Shown piece after piece: positions 1-7,691 of a stretch of DNA of 64,000 nucleotides. The notes under the pieces were generated by a model. The model was not told where the DNA came from and ran no database searches. It saw only the letters and a list, made by a program, of their open reading frames with translations. The translations under genes and the position numbers were made by a program. Location: positions 1 to 64,000 of the forward strand of contig NZ_JABWQX020000007.1 of assembly GCF_014268655.2 (NCBI RefSeq), in the 5' to 3' direction. Origin of the DNA: Pseudomonas marvdashtae. Its GTDB lineage: Bacteria > Pseudomonadota > Gammaproteobacteria > Pseudomonadales > Pseudomonadaceae. Within the stretch, counting starts at the first letter, position 1. The number at the start of each line of letters is the position of its first letter.

Positions 1-2752
1 GTTCGCTGCCGTCGGGGTTGAGGCGGCGGCTGATCAGGTGCAGGTCGTCGGCGTATTCGTAGCGGGTGATGCGCCCCAGTTCGTCGCGTTCAGCGGTGAC
101 CTTGCCGTAGGCGTTGTAGCTCCAGGCGCGGGTCGCGCCGGTGGGCAAGGTGGTTTGCAGCAAGCGGCCGACGGCGTCCCATTGGTAATGGGTGATGGCG
201 CCGTGTTCGTCTTGACGACTGACCTGTCGGCCGAGCTCATCGTAGGTGTATTGAAGCAGGCTGTCGTCGGGCAGGCATTCCTCAACCAATTGGCCGAGCT
301 TGTTCCAGGCCAATGAATGGAGGCTACCGTCGGGGTGGGCAATGTGGATCAGGCGACCTTGGTCGCTGTAATGGTAGTCAGTGATGTTTCCATCTGGATC
401 GGTCTGCTGGGTGATGTCACCTTGTTGATTGCGGCGATATTTCCAGCTGGCTTCGCCACGGTGGACGTCACTTACGAATCCATTGATGTGCTCGTAAATC
501 ACCGCCTCTTCTTCTGGCGGAATGACCGCTATCAGCAAGCCGTCTTCGTCGTAGCGATATTCGGTCACGGCGCCCAGCGGGTCTTGCTCCGCGATCAACT
601 GACCCTTTTCGTTATAGGCCTTGCGATGCTGCGCACCGTCCGGATCGGTCTTGCTGGTCAGCCGCGCCTTGTCGTCGTGTGTATAGGTCTCCTTGCTGCC
701 GTCCGCATTGGTTACGGTGACGCTACCTTTATCGTCCCAGGCATAACGCGCTTGCATCTGGGAAAAACTGGCCCAGTGACGAGTGCAGCGGGCCAGCTTG
801 CCTTCGTTCTCCCAGTCCCAGAAAAAACTCGCACCGCCGGCCAGTTGTCGCTCAACGATGACGTGTTGCTCGTTGTAGCGGTAACGCTCGGTTTCCCCAG
901 CGGCATTGGTCGCCTCGACCAGACGGTGCTGGGCGTCATACTTGTATGAAACCAACGTCTGGACAGTCGTCCAGCACTGTTCCAGGGTGTCCGCCGGCTG
1001 GAACCGTTGGTAGTCGAGCGCGATGATGCGACGGTCGTCGTAACGCAAGAGCAGGCAGCGGCTTGCGCCGTTTTCCAGGCGTCTGATCTGCCCGCGACCA
1101 TCGCGGGTAATGTGCAACCGATTGCCGTAGCTGTCGCTGATGGCAACCAGGGGCGCTCCATCGTTGCGAAGCTGGAAATGGTAAAAGGAGGGGCGCTGAC
1201 CTGCTTGAGCAACGATCAGTTCGTTGGGATCGCTACCGAGGTAAATAGCTGCACGGGAGAGGCTGTTGGTAATCGTAGGACGCTGCTTGCTAGGACGGGG
1301 GAAGGGCGTCGACCGATTTTCGTGATCGGTCCAGATGACCTCGTTACCCTTGATTTCGAGCCGATGGGCCAGCGCATGGCTCCAGCCGTAGCCTAGGCCG
1401 CAGTCGACTTCCACCGCGCTGGTTCGGTACAGGCGTGTCCACTCGAAAGGCAGCAGACCGTCGAGTTGGCCATCGTTGAGCGTCAATAACTCTTCGCCGG
1501 TCACCATCGAGACCGGGCATTTGTCGGTGCAGGTACGGGCGGCGGGCTCGGCGCTGTTGCCGGTCGGTGTCGTTGCCTGCTTGGAGGCATCGTCGCCCGT
1601 TTTGCCAGCGACTAACCTGGCGTTTTTCTTGGCATCGATGCGTAGCTCGACCGCGCCTTTTTTCATCGGCGCGGCCATGCCCCGCACCGCCACCGGAATG
1701 TACTTGGCGACATAGCCCATGAAGCCATTGATGATGGCGAATACGGACTCTACGAAGCCTATTACCGCCTTGAAGATGATTTCCCCGTATTTCTTTACTC
1801 GCGCCGCGAGATAGATGACCCCGGATCCCTCGGCAACCAGTGTCAGGACAATCGCCACCACAATATCGATTACGACGCCCATGGCTGCGGCGGTGGTCAT
1901 CCTTGCGTAATCTTCGGCCGTTTGCATCGGCGGCAGGCTCGCCAGCCAGATCAGCGCGCAGCGCATCATCAGGAAAAGCGCGGCCTCGTCGCTGGCCAAC
2001 AGCATGGCCTTCTTCATGACCTCGGGTGTTTGTTTGGCCACCTCGATGAGACGAAGGGCCCCTTCGCCCAATTCATCTCCGAATTTCGCCGGGTTATTCA
2101 GGATTTCAAAGACCAGGCTGATGCCATCCCACACGCCTTTGATAGCTTCCCAGCCACCCTCGAGAATGCCGCTGCCCACCGCCAGGGCGGTACCGGACAA
2201 AGACAGGCTTGACCACTGCTGCCGGTATCCCGCTGGGCCTTCCCATTTGTTGCGCAGGAATTTTTCCAGCTCGCCTGTCAGCCCGTCATAACTACTGAAC
2301 AGCGCATCGATCTGAGCCGGGGTGACCTTGCTGTGCACGCGTATCTGGTAGTACTTGCCGGGAACACCGTCAGCCCAGCGGGCCTTTCCTTGAGCGTCCA
2401 GCTTGACGGTGCTGGTTGCCCCAGTGTCGACATCGACGATATCTACATCGATATCGCCAATCGGGATGTCGTAGACCGACTCGAACTTGCTTTCGATCAA
2501 CAAGGGCCCTTTCATAGGGCACCGCGCTACGTTCGAGTTGAAATCGCCGTCAGTCATGCCCACCGATTTCTGGCTGTCACCGATCTTGATGACGCGCTCC
2601 ATGCCCGTGAGGGAAGGCAGGTCCCTGAGTCGGCTGAAGTCATCGGCGCGTTGTGCATACCAGGCTTGGGTCTGCTCTTGATAACGCTTCAAACTGTCCT
2701 TGAATGTCGCCAGTTCCTCGTCGACGAAAGCAATGTGAGCCTTTGCTGACAT
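1..2752 (-). CDS. Rhs-family type VI secretion effector, N-terminal 917 residues (C-terminus off the window)
   Basis: The frame is open from ATG 2752 to the left edge, so this is a partial gene. Residues 1-280 are a variable N-terminal region. Residues about 282-360 are very hydrophobic (VVIDIVVAIVLTLVAEG and following), which suggests membrane-associating helices. From about residue 405 (CTDKCPVSMVTGEE) the sequence matches the DUF6531 start of Rhs cores, and from about 600 onward YD repeats of the type YRYNEQHVIVE or YDELGRQVSRQDEHG are frequent. Rhs proteins form a shell around a C-terminal toxin; that toxin and any immunity gene lie outside the window, so the activity is unknown. The start overlaps the stop of the DUF4123 gene (TGATG), the usual chaperone-effector arrangement. 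Contact-dependent type VI delivery is inferred from family and context. Confidence 0.9.
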   Translation of the reverse strand, partial: MSAKAHIAFVDEELATFKDSLKRYQEQTQAWYAQRADDFSRLRDLPSLTGMERVIKIGDSQKSVGMTDGDFNSNVARCPMKGPLLIESKFESVYDIPIGDIDVDIVDVDTGATSTVKLDAQGKARWADGVPGKYYQIRVHSKVTPAQIDALFSSYDGLTGELEKFLRNKWEGPAGYRQQWSSLSLSGTALAVGSGILEGGWEAIKGVWDGISLVFEILNNPAKFGDELGEGALRLIEVAKQTPEVMKKAMLLASDEAALFLMMRCALIWLASLPPMQTAEDYARMTTAAAMGVVIDIVVAIVLTLVAEGSGVIYLAARVKKYGEIIFKAVIGFVESVFAIINGFMGYVAKYIPVAVRGMAAPMKKGAVELRIDAKKNARLVAGKTGDDASKQATTPTGNSAEPAARTCTDKCPVSMVTGEELLTLNDGQLDGLLPFEWTRLYRTSAVEVDCGLGYGWSHALAHRLEIKGNEVIWTDHENRSTPFPRPSKQRPTITNSLSRAAIYLGSDPNELIVAQAGQRPSFYHFQLRNDGAPLVAISDSYGNRLHITRDGRGQIRRLENGASRCLLLRYDDRRIIALDYQRFQPADTLEQCWTTVQTLVSYKYDAQHRLVEATNAAGETERYRYNEQHVIVERQLAGGASFFWDWENEGKLARCTRHWASFSQMQARYAWDDKGSVTVTNADGSKETYTHDDKARLTSKTDPDGAQHRKAYNEKGQLIAEQDPLGAVTEYRYDEDGLLIAVIPPEEEAVIYEHINGFVSDVHRGEASWKYRRNQQGDITQQTDPDGNITDYHYSDQGRLIHIAHPDGSLHSLAWNKLGQLVEECLPDDSLLQYTYDELGRQVSRQDEHGAITHYQWDAVGRLLQTTLPTGATRAWSYNAYGKVTAERDELGRITRYEYADDLHLISRRLNPDGSE

Positions 2753-3498
2753 CAACCTTGCTCCTGAATCAAATCATTCAGCAGCGCTTCCCGAAGATTG
2801 TCCCGAGCACCCGCTTGCCGTACGTAGCGGCTGACTTTCAGTCGGAGATTGCTTTTGGGCCAAGCGGTAAACAGATACAGGTGTTCCTCTTCCAGCCACT
2901 GCATCAGGCCGTCCAGTGACACTGATGGGTTCTGCTTCGCCAATGCGTCAGACAAGTCCCTCGGCATCTCCCACCATGGCCAATCCCTCGCCGCCGGCAC
3001 TTTCCTGGGCGATGTCTCCAAGGGTTTGCCATTGATCAGATACCGCTCAAAGACCGGCAGCAGGTTTCCGGCTTCGGCGCCCAGGCCTTCAAGGATTTGC
3101 TGGAGGTATCGCCCATCCCAAAACCGGAAGAACACTTCATTGCCGTCCGGCATCTTTACTTGCGTAAGGCTGCGCAGGTGCGCCAGCACCGTTTCCGGCT
3201 CACAGCGGGATACCGCCAGCCAGCCCCAATCGAGGGCCTCGGTTTGTGCGATCCATGGCAAGAGCGCCGAGTCGGGTTCGAGCTGGGCGACATAGGGCAT
3301 CACTGGTTGCCAAGTGGCATAAGGTGTGTCGCCCCAGATGGGAAGCAATGGATGAGCGGGGCCGGACAGGCGAAAGGCTTTCATCGCATCTGATTCGCTC
3401 GCCGCGCTGATCACCAGATAAAGGTGCTCGTTTTCCTGCAGCGGCTGTTGGGCCAGCCATGCCACAGGATCGAGGGACATGAATGCCTGTGTTGCCAT
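2752..3498 (-). CDS. DUF4123 (Tap-type) type VI effector chaperone
   Basis: This 248-residue protein has the DUF4123 pattern: an N-terminal half with HLYLVISAASES and LPIWGDTPYA, and a central FFRFWDGRYLQQIL segment. Proteins of this family act in the cytoplasm and load a cognate effector onto the VgrG spike of the type VI secretion system. Its stop overlaps the start of the Rhs gene by one base, so the two are translationally coupled and it is very probably the loader of that effector. The start at 3498 has AAGGAAAG eight bases upstream. No VgrG gene lies in the window, so the spike partner must be encoded elsewhere. Confidence 0.85.
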   Translation of the reverse strand: MATQAFMSLDPVAWLAQQPLQENEHLYLVISAASESDAMKAFRLSGPAHPLLPIWGDTPYATWQPVMPYVAQLEPDSALLPWIAQTEALDWGWLAVSRCEPETVLAHLRSLTQVKMPDGNEVFFRFWDGRYLQQILEGLGAEAGNLLPVFERYLINGKPLETSPRKVPAARDWPWWEMPRDLSDALAKQNPSVSLDGLMQWLEEEHLYLFTAWPKSNLRLKVSRYVRQAGARDNLREALLNDLIQEQG

Positions 3499-3897
3499 TG
3501 AGGCTTTCCTTCGAAGGGGGGGAGGTCCGGGCTTTCACCCGGCGAAGACGACACTCAATCAAGGATCAAGCCAGGTTCTGCGAGGGCCCGTGAACCGGCG
3601 TTTCCGTGCGGTTTCAGACAGTTGAAGGCGGGGCGGCAGGGGATTCGGGCAAAAAATTGCCTGACAACTTGCGTAGTACTGCGTCAGATCTTGCGCATCT
3701 TGGTATGAGGAGGTTTCTTGCGGCGGTTTGCCTTGAATATCGGCGTTGCACAGACTGTTCTGCTGGCGAAAAGTCGTACTAGTGAAACTTTTTGCCCCGT
3801 TTCAATCTGGGCTTTAAATGCCTCAAATACTTTTTCATGGACGCAAATCCTGCACCTAATAGATTAGTCCGCTCAATGCAGTGGAGACCTATGAAAA
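3499..3897. other. Intergenic region between divergent Rhs and dioxygenase transcripts
   Basis: These 399 bases separate two divergently transcribed units and must hold both promoters. The half next to the dioxygenase is AT-richer (tract around 3770-3870). I found no RNA gene, long inverted repeat or convincing ORF. Confidence 0.5.
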
Positions 3898-4644
3898 ATG
3901 ATCGTTCTGAACAGGGAAGTGGGCGAAGCGCTAAGGCGTGACAAATACGTCAACGTCCGCGGTGGAGACTTCAACCTCTACGGTCATTTCGGCGACTTTG
4001 TCCGGCTGACCAAAAGCTGGGAAAACATGGAGCCCGACAGCTATTACGGCCAGGCCGAGTCAGGCATGCGTTTCCGCCGCTACAGCGATTTCGAATACAA
4101 CCCCACGACCCGCGAACTCAAGCAGCTTGAACACCGCGCCTATGTCCAGTCCAAAGCCAATAACAGCTACGTCGGCGGGCTGGAGCGACACTTCGAGGAT
4201 TTCTCCAACGAAGTGATCAATTCGCCCGTGATGCGCAGCCTGATCGACACGGACTTCGACGTATACAAAAACGTTCTGCCGCAGGAACTGCATGATGAAA
4301 TCTGGCAGTGCCAGATCCATCAGATCCGTATCGAGATCAAGCCGGGCAAGCAATTGGAGATCACTCCCGAAGGCATCCATTGCGATGGGTACCCTTTCAG
4401 TGGTGTGCATTTCTGGGGTCGCAATAACGTCGCTGGCGCGGAAAGCCGTCTCTACAGCGCCCAGGAAGAACAATTGGCGGCGACCACTTACGAGGACATC
4501 CTCGATACGACCTTTTTCCTTGATCGGGACATGCGCCACTATGTGACCCCCGCCCGCAACACCCACAGCCATGAAATGGCGTTCAGGCAAATCCTGGCGA
4601 TTTCGTTTTCGCGGCCCGGGACCGCTTTTGACATTGTTCGCTGA
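3898..4644 (+). CDS. 2-oxoglutarate/Fe(II) dioxygenase of the amino acid hydroxylase type (PF10014-like)
   Basis: The 248-residue protein has a jelly-roll iron triad: HCD at residues 161-163 (GIHCDGYPFSGVHFWGR) and a distal His in MRHYVTPA near residue 214, followed by a conserved ILAISFS strand. Length and motif spacing match the 2OG-Fe_Oxy_2 family, which includes the L-isoleucine 4-hydroxylase of Bacillus thuringiensis; members hydroxylate free amino acids using 2-oxoglutarate and O2. The substrate here is not known. The following GNAT and AzlC/AzlD genes lie on the same strand with overlaps, so an operon is likely. Start choice is uncertain: GGAG at 3883-3886 is 11 bases before 3898 but only 4 bases before an out-of-frame ATG at 3891 that opens a 16-codon ORF. 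Confidence 0.75.
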   Translation: MIVLNREVGEALRRDKYVNVRGGDFNLYGHFGDFVRLTKSWENMEPDSYYGQAESGMRFRRYSDFEYNPTTRELKQLEHRAYVQSKANNSYVGGLERHFEDFSNEVINSPVMRSLIDTDFDVYKNVLPQELHDEIWQCQIHQIRIEIKPGKQLEITPEGIHCDGYPFSGVHFWGRNNVAGAESRLYSAQEEQLAATTYEDILDTTFFLDRDMRHYVTPARNTHSHEMAFRQILAISFSRPGTAFDIVR

Positions 4645-4669
4645 ACAGCTCGAACCCATGGAGGACTCG

Positions 4670-5095
4670 GTGCCGCAGATCCTGTTGCGCCGAGCCATGG
4701 TCAGGGACGCCGAACGATTGGAGCAATTTTTTCGCGGTTTTGCCGAGGTGTCGTTCTGTGAATGGCAGGATGCGCGGTTCTTGCGTGGCGTGCTGTTGCA
4801 GGAAACCACCACCGCCTACATGGCTTTCGATGCGACGGGTGACGTCGTAGGCGCGGTCATCGGCGGTATGCTGGGCACTCGCGGGACAATCAATCACTTG
4901 GCAGTCAGCTCGAGGCATCGCACCCAAGGCCTGGGCCAGCGCCTGGTGGAAGCGGCATCCGCTGACATGAAACGGGTCGGCGTGCTGCGCATGTTCCTGT
5001 TTGTCGACGATACCAATCTGGCCGGCAAGCGCTTCTGGGCTGCCCAAGGGTTCTGTGAACCTCGGGGCGAAATCACTTTCGAGAGGGATCTATGA
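4670..5095 (+). CDS. GNAT-family N-acetyltransferase
   Basis: The protein shows the GNAT fold in order: an N-terminal strand (ILLRRAMVRDAERLEQFF), the beta4 strand INHLAVSSRHRTQGLGQRLV with the acetyl-CoA pyrophosphate loop RTQGLGQ, and the terminal GKRFWAAQGF helix-strand. I start it at GTG 4670 (141 residues) because GGAGG at 4660-4664 lies five bases upstream; ATG 4658 is an alternative. A longer frame back to 4571 would run into the dioxygenase gene by 74 bases and adds an unconserved arginine-rich stretch. Its stop overlaps the azlC start (ATGA). The substrate is unknown; given the neighbours, an amino acid or a hydroxy-amino acid is a reasonable inference. Confidence 0.82.
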   Translation: MPQILLRRAMVRDAERLEQFFRGFAEVSFCEWQDARFLRGVLLQETTTAYMAFDATGDVVGAVIGGMLGTRGTINHLAVSSRHRTQGLGQRLVEAASADMKRVGVLRMFLFVDDTNLAGKRFWAAQGFCEPRGEITFERDL

Positions 5096-5805
5096 ACAAG
5101 ACTTCCAGCCAGCCGCTGGCGGTCGAACCACAAGCCTCGCGAACCTTTGCTGAAGCCAGTCCGGTAGTAGCGGGTTATTTCACGGTTTCGTTTGTGTTCG
5201 GTCTGATGGCGGTCAACGCCGGGTTGCCATTGTGGCTCCCGGTGGCGATGTGCCTGTTCGTTTATGCAGGCGCCTCACAATTCGCGGCGTTGGCATTGAT
5301 CTCCAGCGGGGCGTCGTTGACTACTATTGTGCTCACCACGTTCCTGATCAATGCGCGCCACATGCTCATGTCGGTCTACATGGCCAAGGCCTTGCGGGCG
5401 TTGGGACTCAGTCGTTTCGAGCGCTGGTGCTACGCGGCGGGGCTCACGGATGAGTCGTTCGCCTTCCACAGCGTCAAGCTGGGCACCGGGGCACCGGTCA
5501 GTGTGCGCTACCTGATCGGTTTCAACCTTTTTTGCCACACGTCCTGGGTGCTGGGCGGCTTGTTGGGGGCCGTTTGTGCGCAATACGCGGCACACCTGAT
5601 CAAGTATCAGCTCGACTACGCCTTGACTGCCATGATGCTCTACGTGCTGGTTTCGTTGTGCAACACACGCAACAAGCTTATCGCGGCGCTGGCGGCAGTT
5701 ATCTGCATGGGCGCGCTGAGCCTGATAGGCAGCTCGCCATTCAACGTATTCATCGCCACGTTCGTTGGCTGCGGGGTGGGCGTATGCCTGACCAAACGTT
5801 CCTGA
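5092..5805 (+). CDS. azlC: AzlC-family amino acid exporter, large subunit
   Basis: This 237-residue membrane protein has the AzlC signature: FVFGLMAVNAGLPLWLPVAM, then FVYAGASQFAALALI, and INARHMLMSVYMAK. Several hydrophobic segments follow. AzlC with the small partner AzlD forms an inner-membrane exporter of branched-chain amino acids and their analogues (azaleucine resistance in Bacillus; the BrnFE and YgaZH systems belong to the same group). It overlaps the GNAT gene by four bases upstream and azlD by 22 bases downstream, so the three are probably co-translated. Placement behind an amino acid dioxygenase suggests that the exported molecule is the modified amino acid. Confidence 0.9.
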   Translation: MNKTSSQPLAVEPQASRTFAEASPVVAGYFTVSFVFGLMAVNAGLPLWLPVAMCLFVYAGASQFAALALISSGASLTTIVLTTFLINARHMLMSVYMAKALRALGLSRFERWCYAAGLTDESFAFHSVKLGTGAPVSVRYLIGFNLFCHTSWVLGGLLGAVCAQYAAHLIKYQLDYALTAMMLYVLVSLCNTRNKLIAALAAVICMGALSLIGSSPFNVFIATFVGCGVGVCLTKRS

Positions 5806-6101
5806 TCCTCGTCGTTGCCTTGATGATGGCCGTGACCTTCCTGCCCCGCGCCTTGCCGCTGCAGGTCAATACGGACAACTGGCCGCCGTTTGTCGCCCGT
5901 GCGCTGGAATACCTGCCGGTGGCGATCGTCGCCGCCATCAGCCTGACTCCGCTACTGATCAAGGACCAGCAGATACAGCTCGACCGTCCGGAGTTCTATG
6001 CCGCGATTCCGACGCTGTTATGTGCGTATTTCAGCCGCAACCTGTTTCTCAGTGTGGCGGTGGGCACGGCGGCGTACATCGCGCTCGGTTCGTTCCTGTA
6101 G
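5784..6101 (+). CDS. azlD: AzlD-family amino acid exporter, small subunit
   Basis: This 105-residue protein with about four hydrophobic segments has the AzlD pattern TFLPRALPLQVN near the N-terminus, LEYLPVAIVAAISLTPLLI in the middle, and AAIPTLLCAYFSRNLFLSVAVG. It is the partner of AzlC in the two-part exporter. ATG 5784 lies inside the end of azlC (22-base overlap). The last 84 bases (6018-6101) overlap in antisense the 3' end of the convergent LysR gene, which is a longer convergent overlap than usual. Confidence 0.88.
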   Translation: MPDQTFLILVVALMMAVTFLPRALPLQVNTDNWPPFVARALEYLPVAIVAAISLTPLLIKDQQIQLDRPEFYAAIPTLLCAYFSRNLFLSVAVGTAAYIALGSFL

Positions 6102-6941
6102 GGTCAGGTCGACGACATCGTGCAGCGCCTGGTCGGACAGCTCGGGATTGTTCACCGCCAGGCGTACTTCCAGGAAGTCCTCGAAGTCCGGGAATATCGC
6201 CAGTCCGTTGCGCATCGCCGCGTCCCGGGAGACAAGCCCCAAGCCGTCGAGCTGAGTGATCAAAGACAACGTCAGCGTTTCGCTGCAGGAGTAGATCATT
6301 CGCTGGCTCGGTCCGTACTCGCCGAGGCCCGCATCGAGGAAGCGCAGGAAACTGTGGGAATACGGACATTCTTCTGCCGGACGTACCTGGAATTTGTCGC
6401 CAAGCAGGCCAAGGGAATCGTCCTTGTCACCACAATGGGCGCCGACGACCTGCACCTGCACGCCCGGCATGGGGATGCTGGTAAAGCCATTTTGCTGCCC
6501 GATCAGGATCGCCAGGTCAAAATGCTCGTTCTTGAGCTTGCTCAGGTTCTCCATCGACTCGGCGTAACTGAACTCCAGTTGGTACTGGGGAAAAACCGCG
6601 ATCAGGCGATCAATTATCCGCCGGTTGAAATCCGCCGTCAGCGTGGTATTGAGCGCCACCTTCAGGCTGCGCTGCCTGGGCGTCTTGAGCGCCGCGACTT
6701 TTTCTTCCAGCTGTCGCGTGGCCGCCAGAACCTGATCCATGAACGGCGTCAGTTCAGAGCCTTGGCTCGTCAACGTCAGGCCTTTGTTCGAGCGTCGGAA
6801 CAACCGAAACCCGAACTGCTCCTCGACCTTGTTCAATTGCGCCGCCAGTGCCTGCACCGTGAGGCACGACTGTTCCGCTGCGGCCGACAACGAGCCGGTC
6901 TGCATGATGCGCATGAGGTTGCGTAAGGTTCTGCTATCCAT
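6018..6941 (-). CDS. LysR-family transcriptional regulator
   Basis: The 307-residue protein has an N-terminal winged helix-turn-helix (residues about 5-65; GSLSAAAEQSCLTVQALAAQLNKVEEQFG) followed by a typical effector-binding domain (LKVALNTTLTADFNRRIID onward). It is convergent with the dioxygenase-GNAT-azlCD cassette and overlaps azlD by 84 bases, so control of that cassette is possible but not shown by a shared promoter. The last 25 or so residues (ERTERDVRRRAHRHTEKQVAAEIRT) are unusually basic and lie in the overlap, so the C-terminus may be a recent run-on past an older stop. Confidence 0.85.
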   Translation of the reverse strand: MDSRTLRNLMRIMQTGSLSAAAEQSCLTVQALAAQLNKVEEQFGFRLFRRSNKGLTLTSQGSELTPFMDQVLAATRQLEEKVAALKTPRQRSLKVALNTTLTADFNRRIIDRLIAVFPQYQLEFSYAESMENLSKLKNEHFDLAILIGQQNGFTSIPMPGVQVQVVGAHCGDKDDSLGLLGDKFQVRPAEECPYSHSFLRFLDAGLGEYGPSQRMIYSCSETLTLSLITQLDGLGLVSRDAAMRNGLAIFPDFEDFLEVRLAVNNPELSDQALHDVVDLTLQERTERDVRRRAHRHTEKQVAAEIRT

Positions 6942-7280
6942 GAGGTAATGCCCTCTGCTTAAGTGGGCTCGCTGTTATTTATGCACCCGGCCCCGGCCTG
7001 GCGGGGCGATGGTCGCTATCATCAAGCACCTTGCCACGGTTGTCGCGGTTTTGTAGCGAAAAGCGCCGGCAGGCGATGATTGGAGCTTAAGTGGGATTTT
7101 CGGTTTCTGCTGGTTCGGCTTGTCTGTTGATACCGTTAATACAACGACAAGATGTTCCGTTGCAGCGAACCGGTCGGAAAATTATGGTTGCAGCTGTTCG
7201 CTTGCGAATTAAAACTTAAATTTTATACATATATGTACTACTCTCTACGCATCACCCAGTAACAAAGGAGCCCAAAGCTC
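6942..7280. promoter_or_regulatory. Divergent promoter region with a repeated GCTTAAGTGGG motif
   Basis: These 339 bases separate the LysR gene (minus) and the antitoxin gene (plus). GCTTAAGTGGG occurs at about 6957 and again near 7085 in the same orientation. The stretch 7200-7240 is strongly AT-rich and probably contains the toxin-antitoxin promoter. Function of the repeat is not known. Confidence 0.4.
7226..7237. promoter_or_regulatory. Palindrome TACATATATGTA, candidate antitoxin operator
   Basis: A perfect 12-base palindrome lies 43 bases before the antitoxin start inside an AT-rich promoter stretch. Xre/MbcA antitoxins usually repress their own operon at such palindromes, so autoregulation is inferred. 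Confidence 0.4.
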
Positions 7281-7691
7281 ATGGCGACTTCCTCCATCAA
7301 CCTCAGCGCCCAGCAACAACTGGATTCCCCGGATGCGGGTCGAGTCGCGTTGAAGTTTTTCTTCAATCTCATGGAGCTGTGGGGCTGCAGTGTCGAGCAG
7401 CAGCGCACGTTGTTGGGCAAAGTCGGAAATACGACCTTCTACAAATACAAACAATTGCCTGAAAACGTCAGGCTGCCGCGGGACACCCTCGAGCGTATTT
7501 CCTACCTCATGGGTATTCACAAGGCGCTGAGCATCATCTTCAGTAACAGCCGAGACCGCGTATATCAATGGGTCAGCAGCCCGAACACGGCGGCACCTTT
7601 CAACGGCCAGTCGGCGCTGTCGTACATGCTGGTGGGGCGGGTGGTAGACATTGCCGATGTGCGGCGATACCTCGACGGAGTGCGCGGTTGA
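7281..7691 (+). CDS. Xre/MbcA/ParS-type antitoxin
   Basis: This 136-residue protein has an N-terminal Xre-like helical DNA-binding part (FFNLMELWGCSVEQQRTLLG) and a C-terminal toxin-binding domain with LERISYLMGIHKALSIIF, RVYQWVSSPNTAAPFNGQS and the terminal VRRYLDGVRG. This is the standard antitoxin partner of RES-domain toxins, and the RES gene follows with stop and start sharing one base (TGATG). It should neutralise the toxin by covering its active site and repress the operon. Confidence 0.9.
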   Translation: MATSSINLSAQQQLDSPDAGRVALKFFFNLMELWGCSVEQQRTLLGKVGNTTFYKYKQLPENVRLPRDTLERISYLMGIHKALSIIFSNSRDRVYQWVSSPNTAAPFNGQSALSYMLVGRVVDIADVRRYLDGVRG

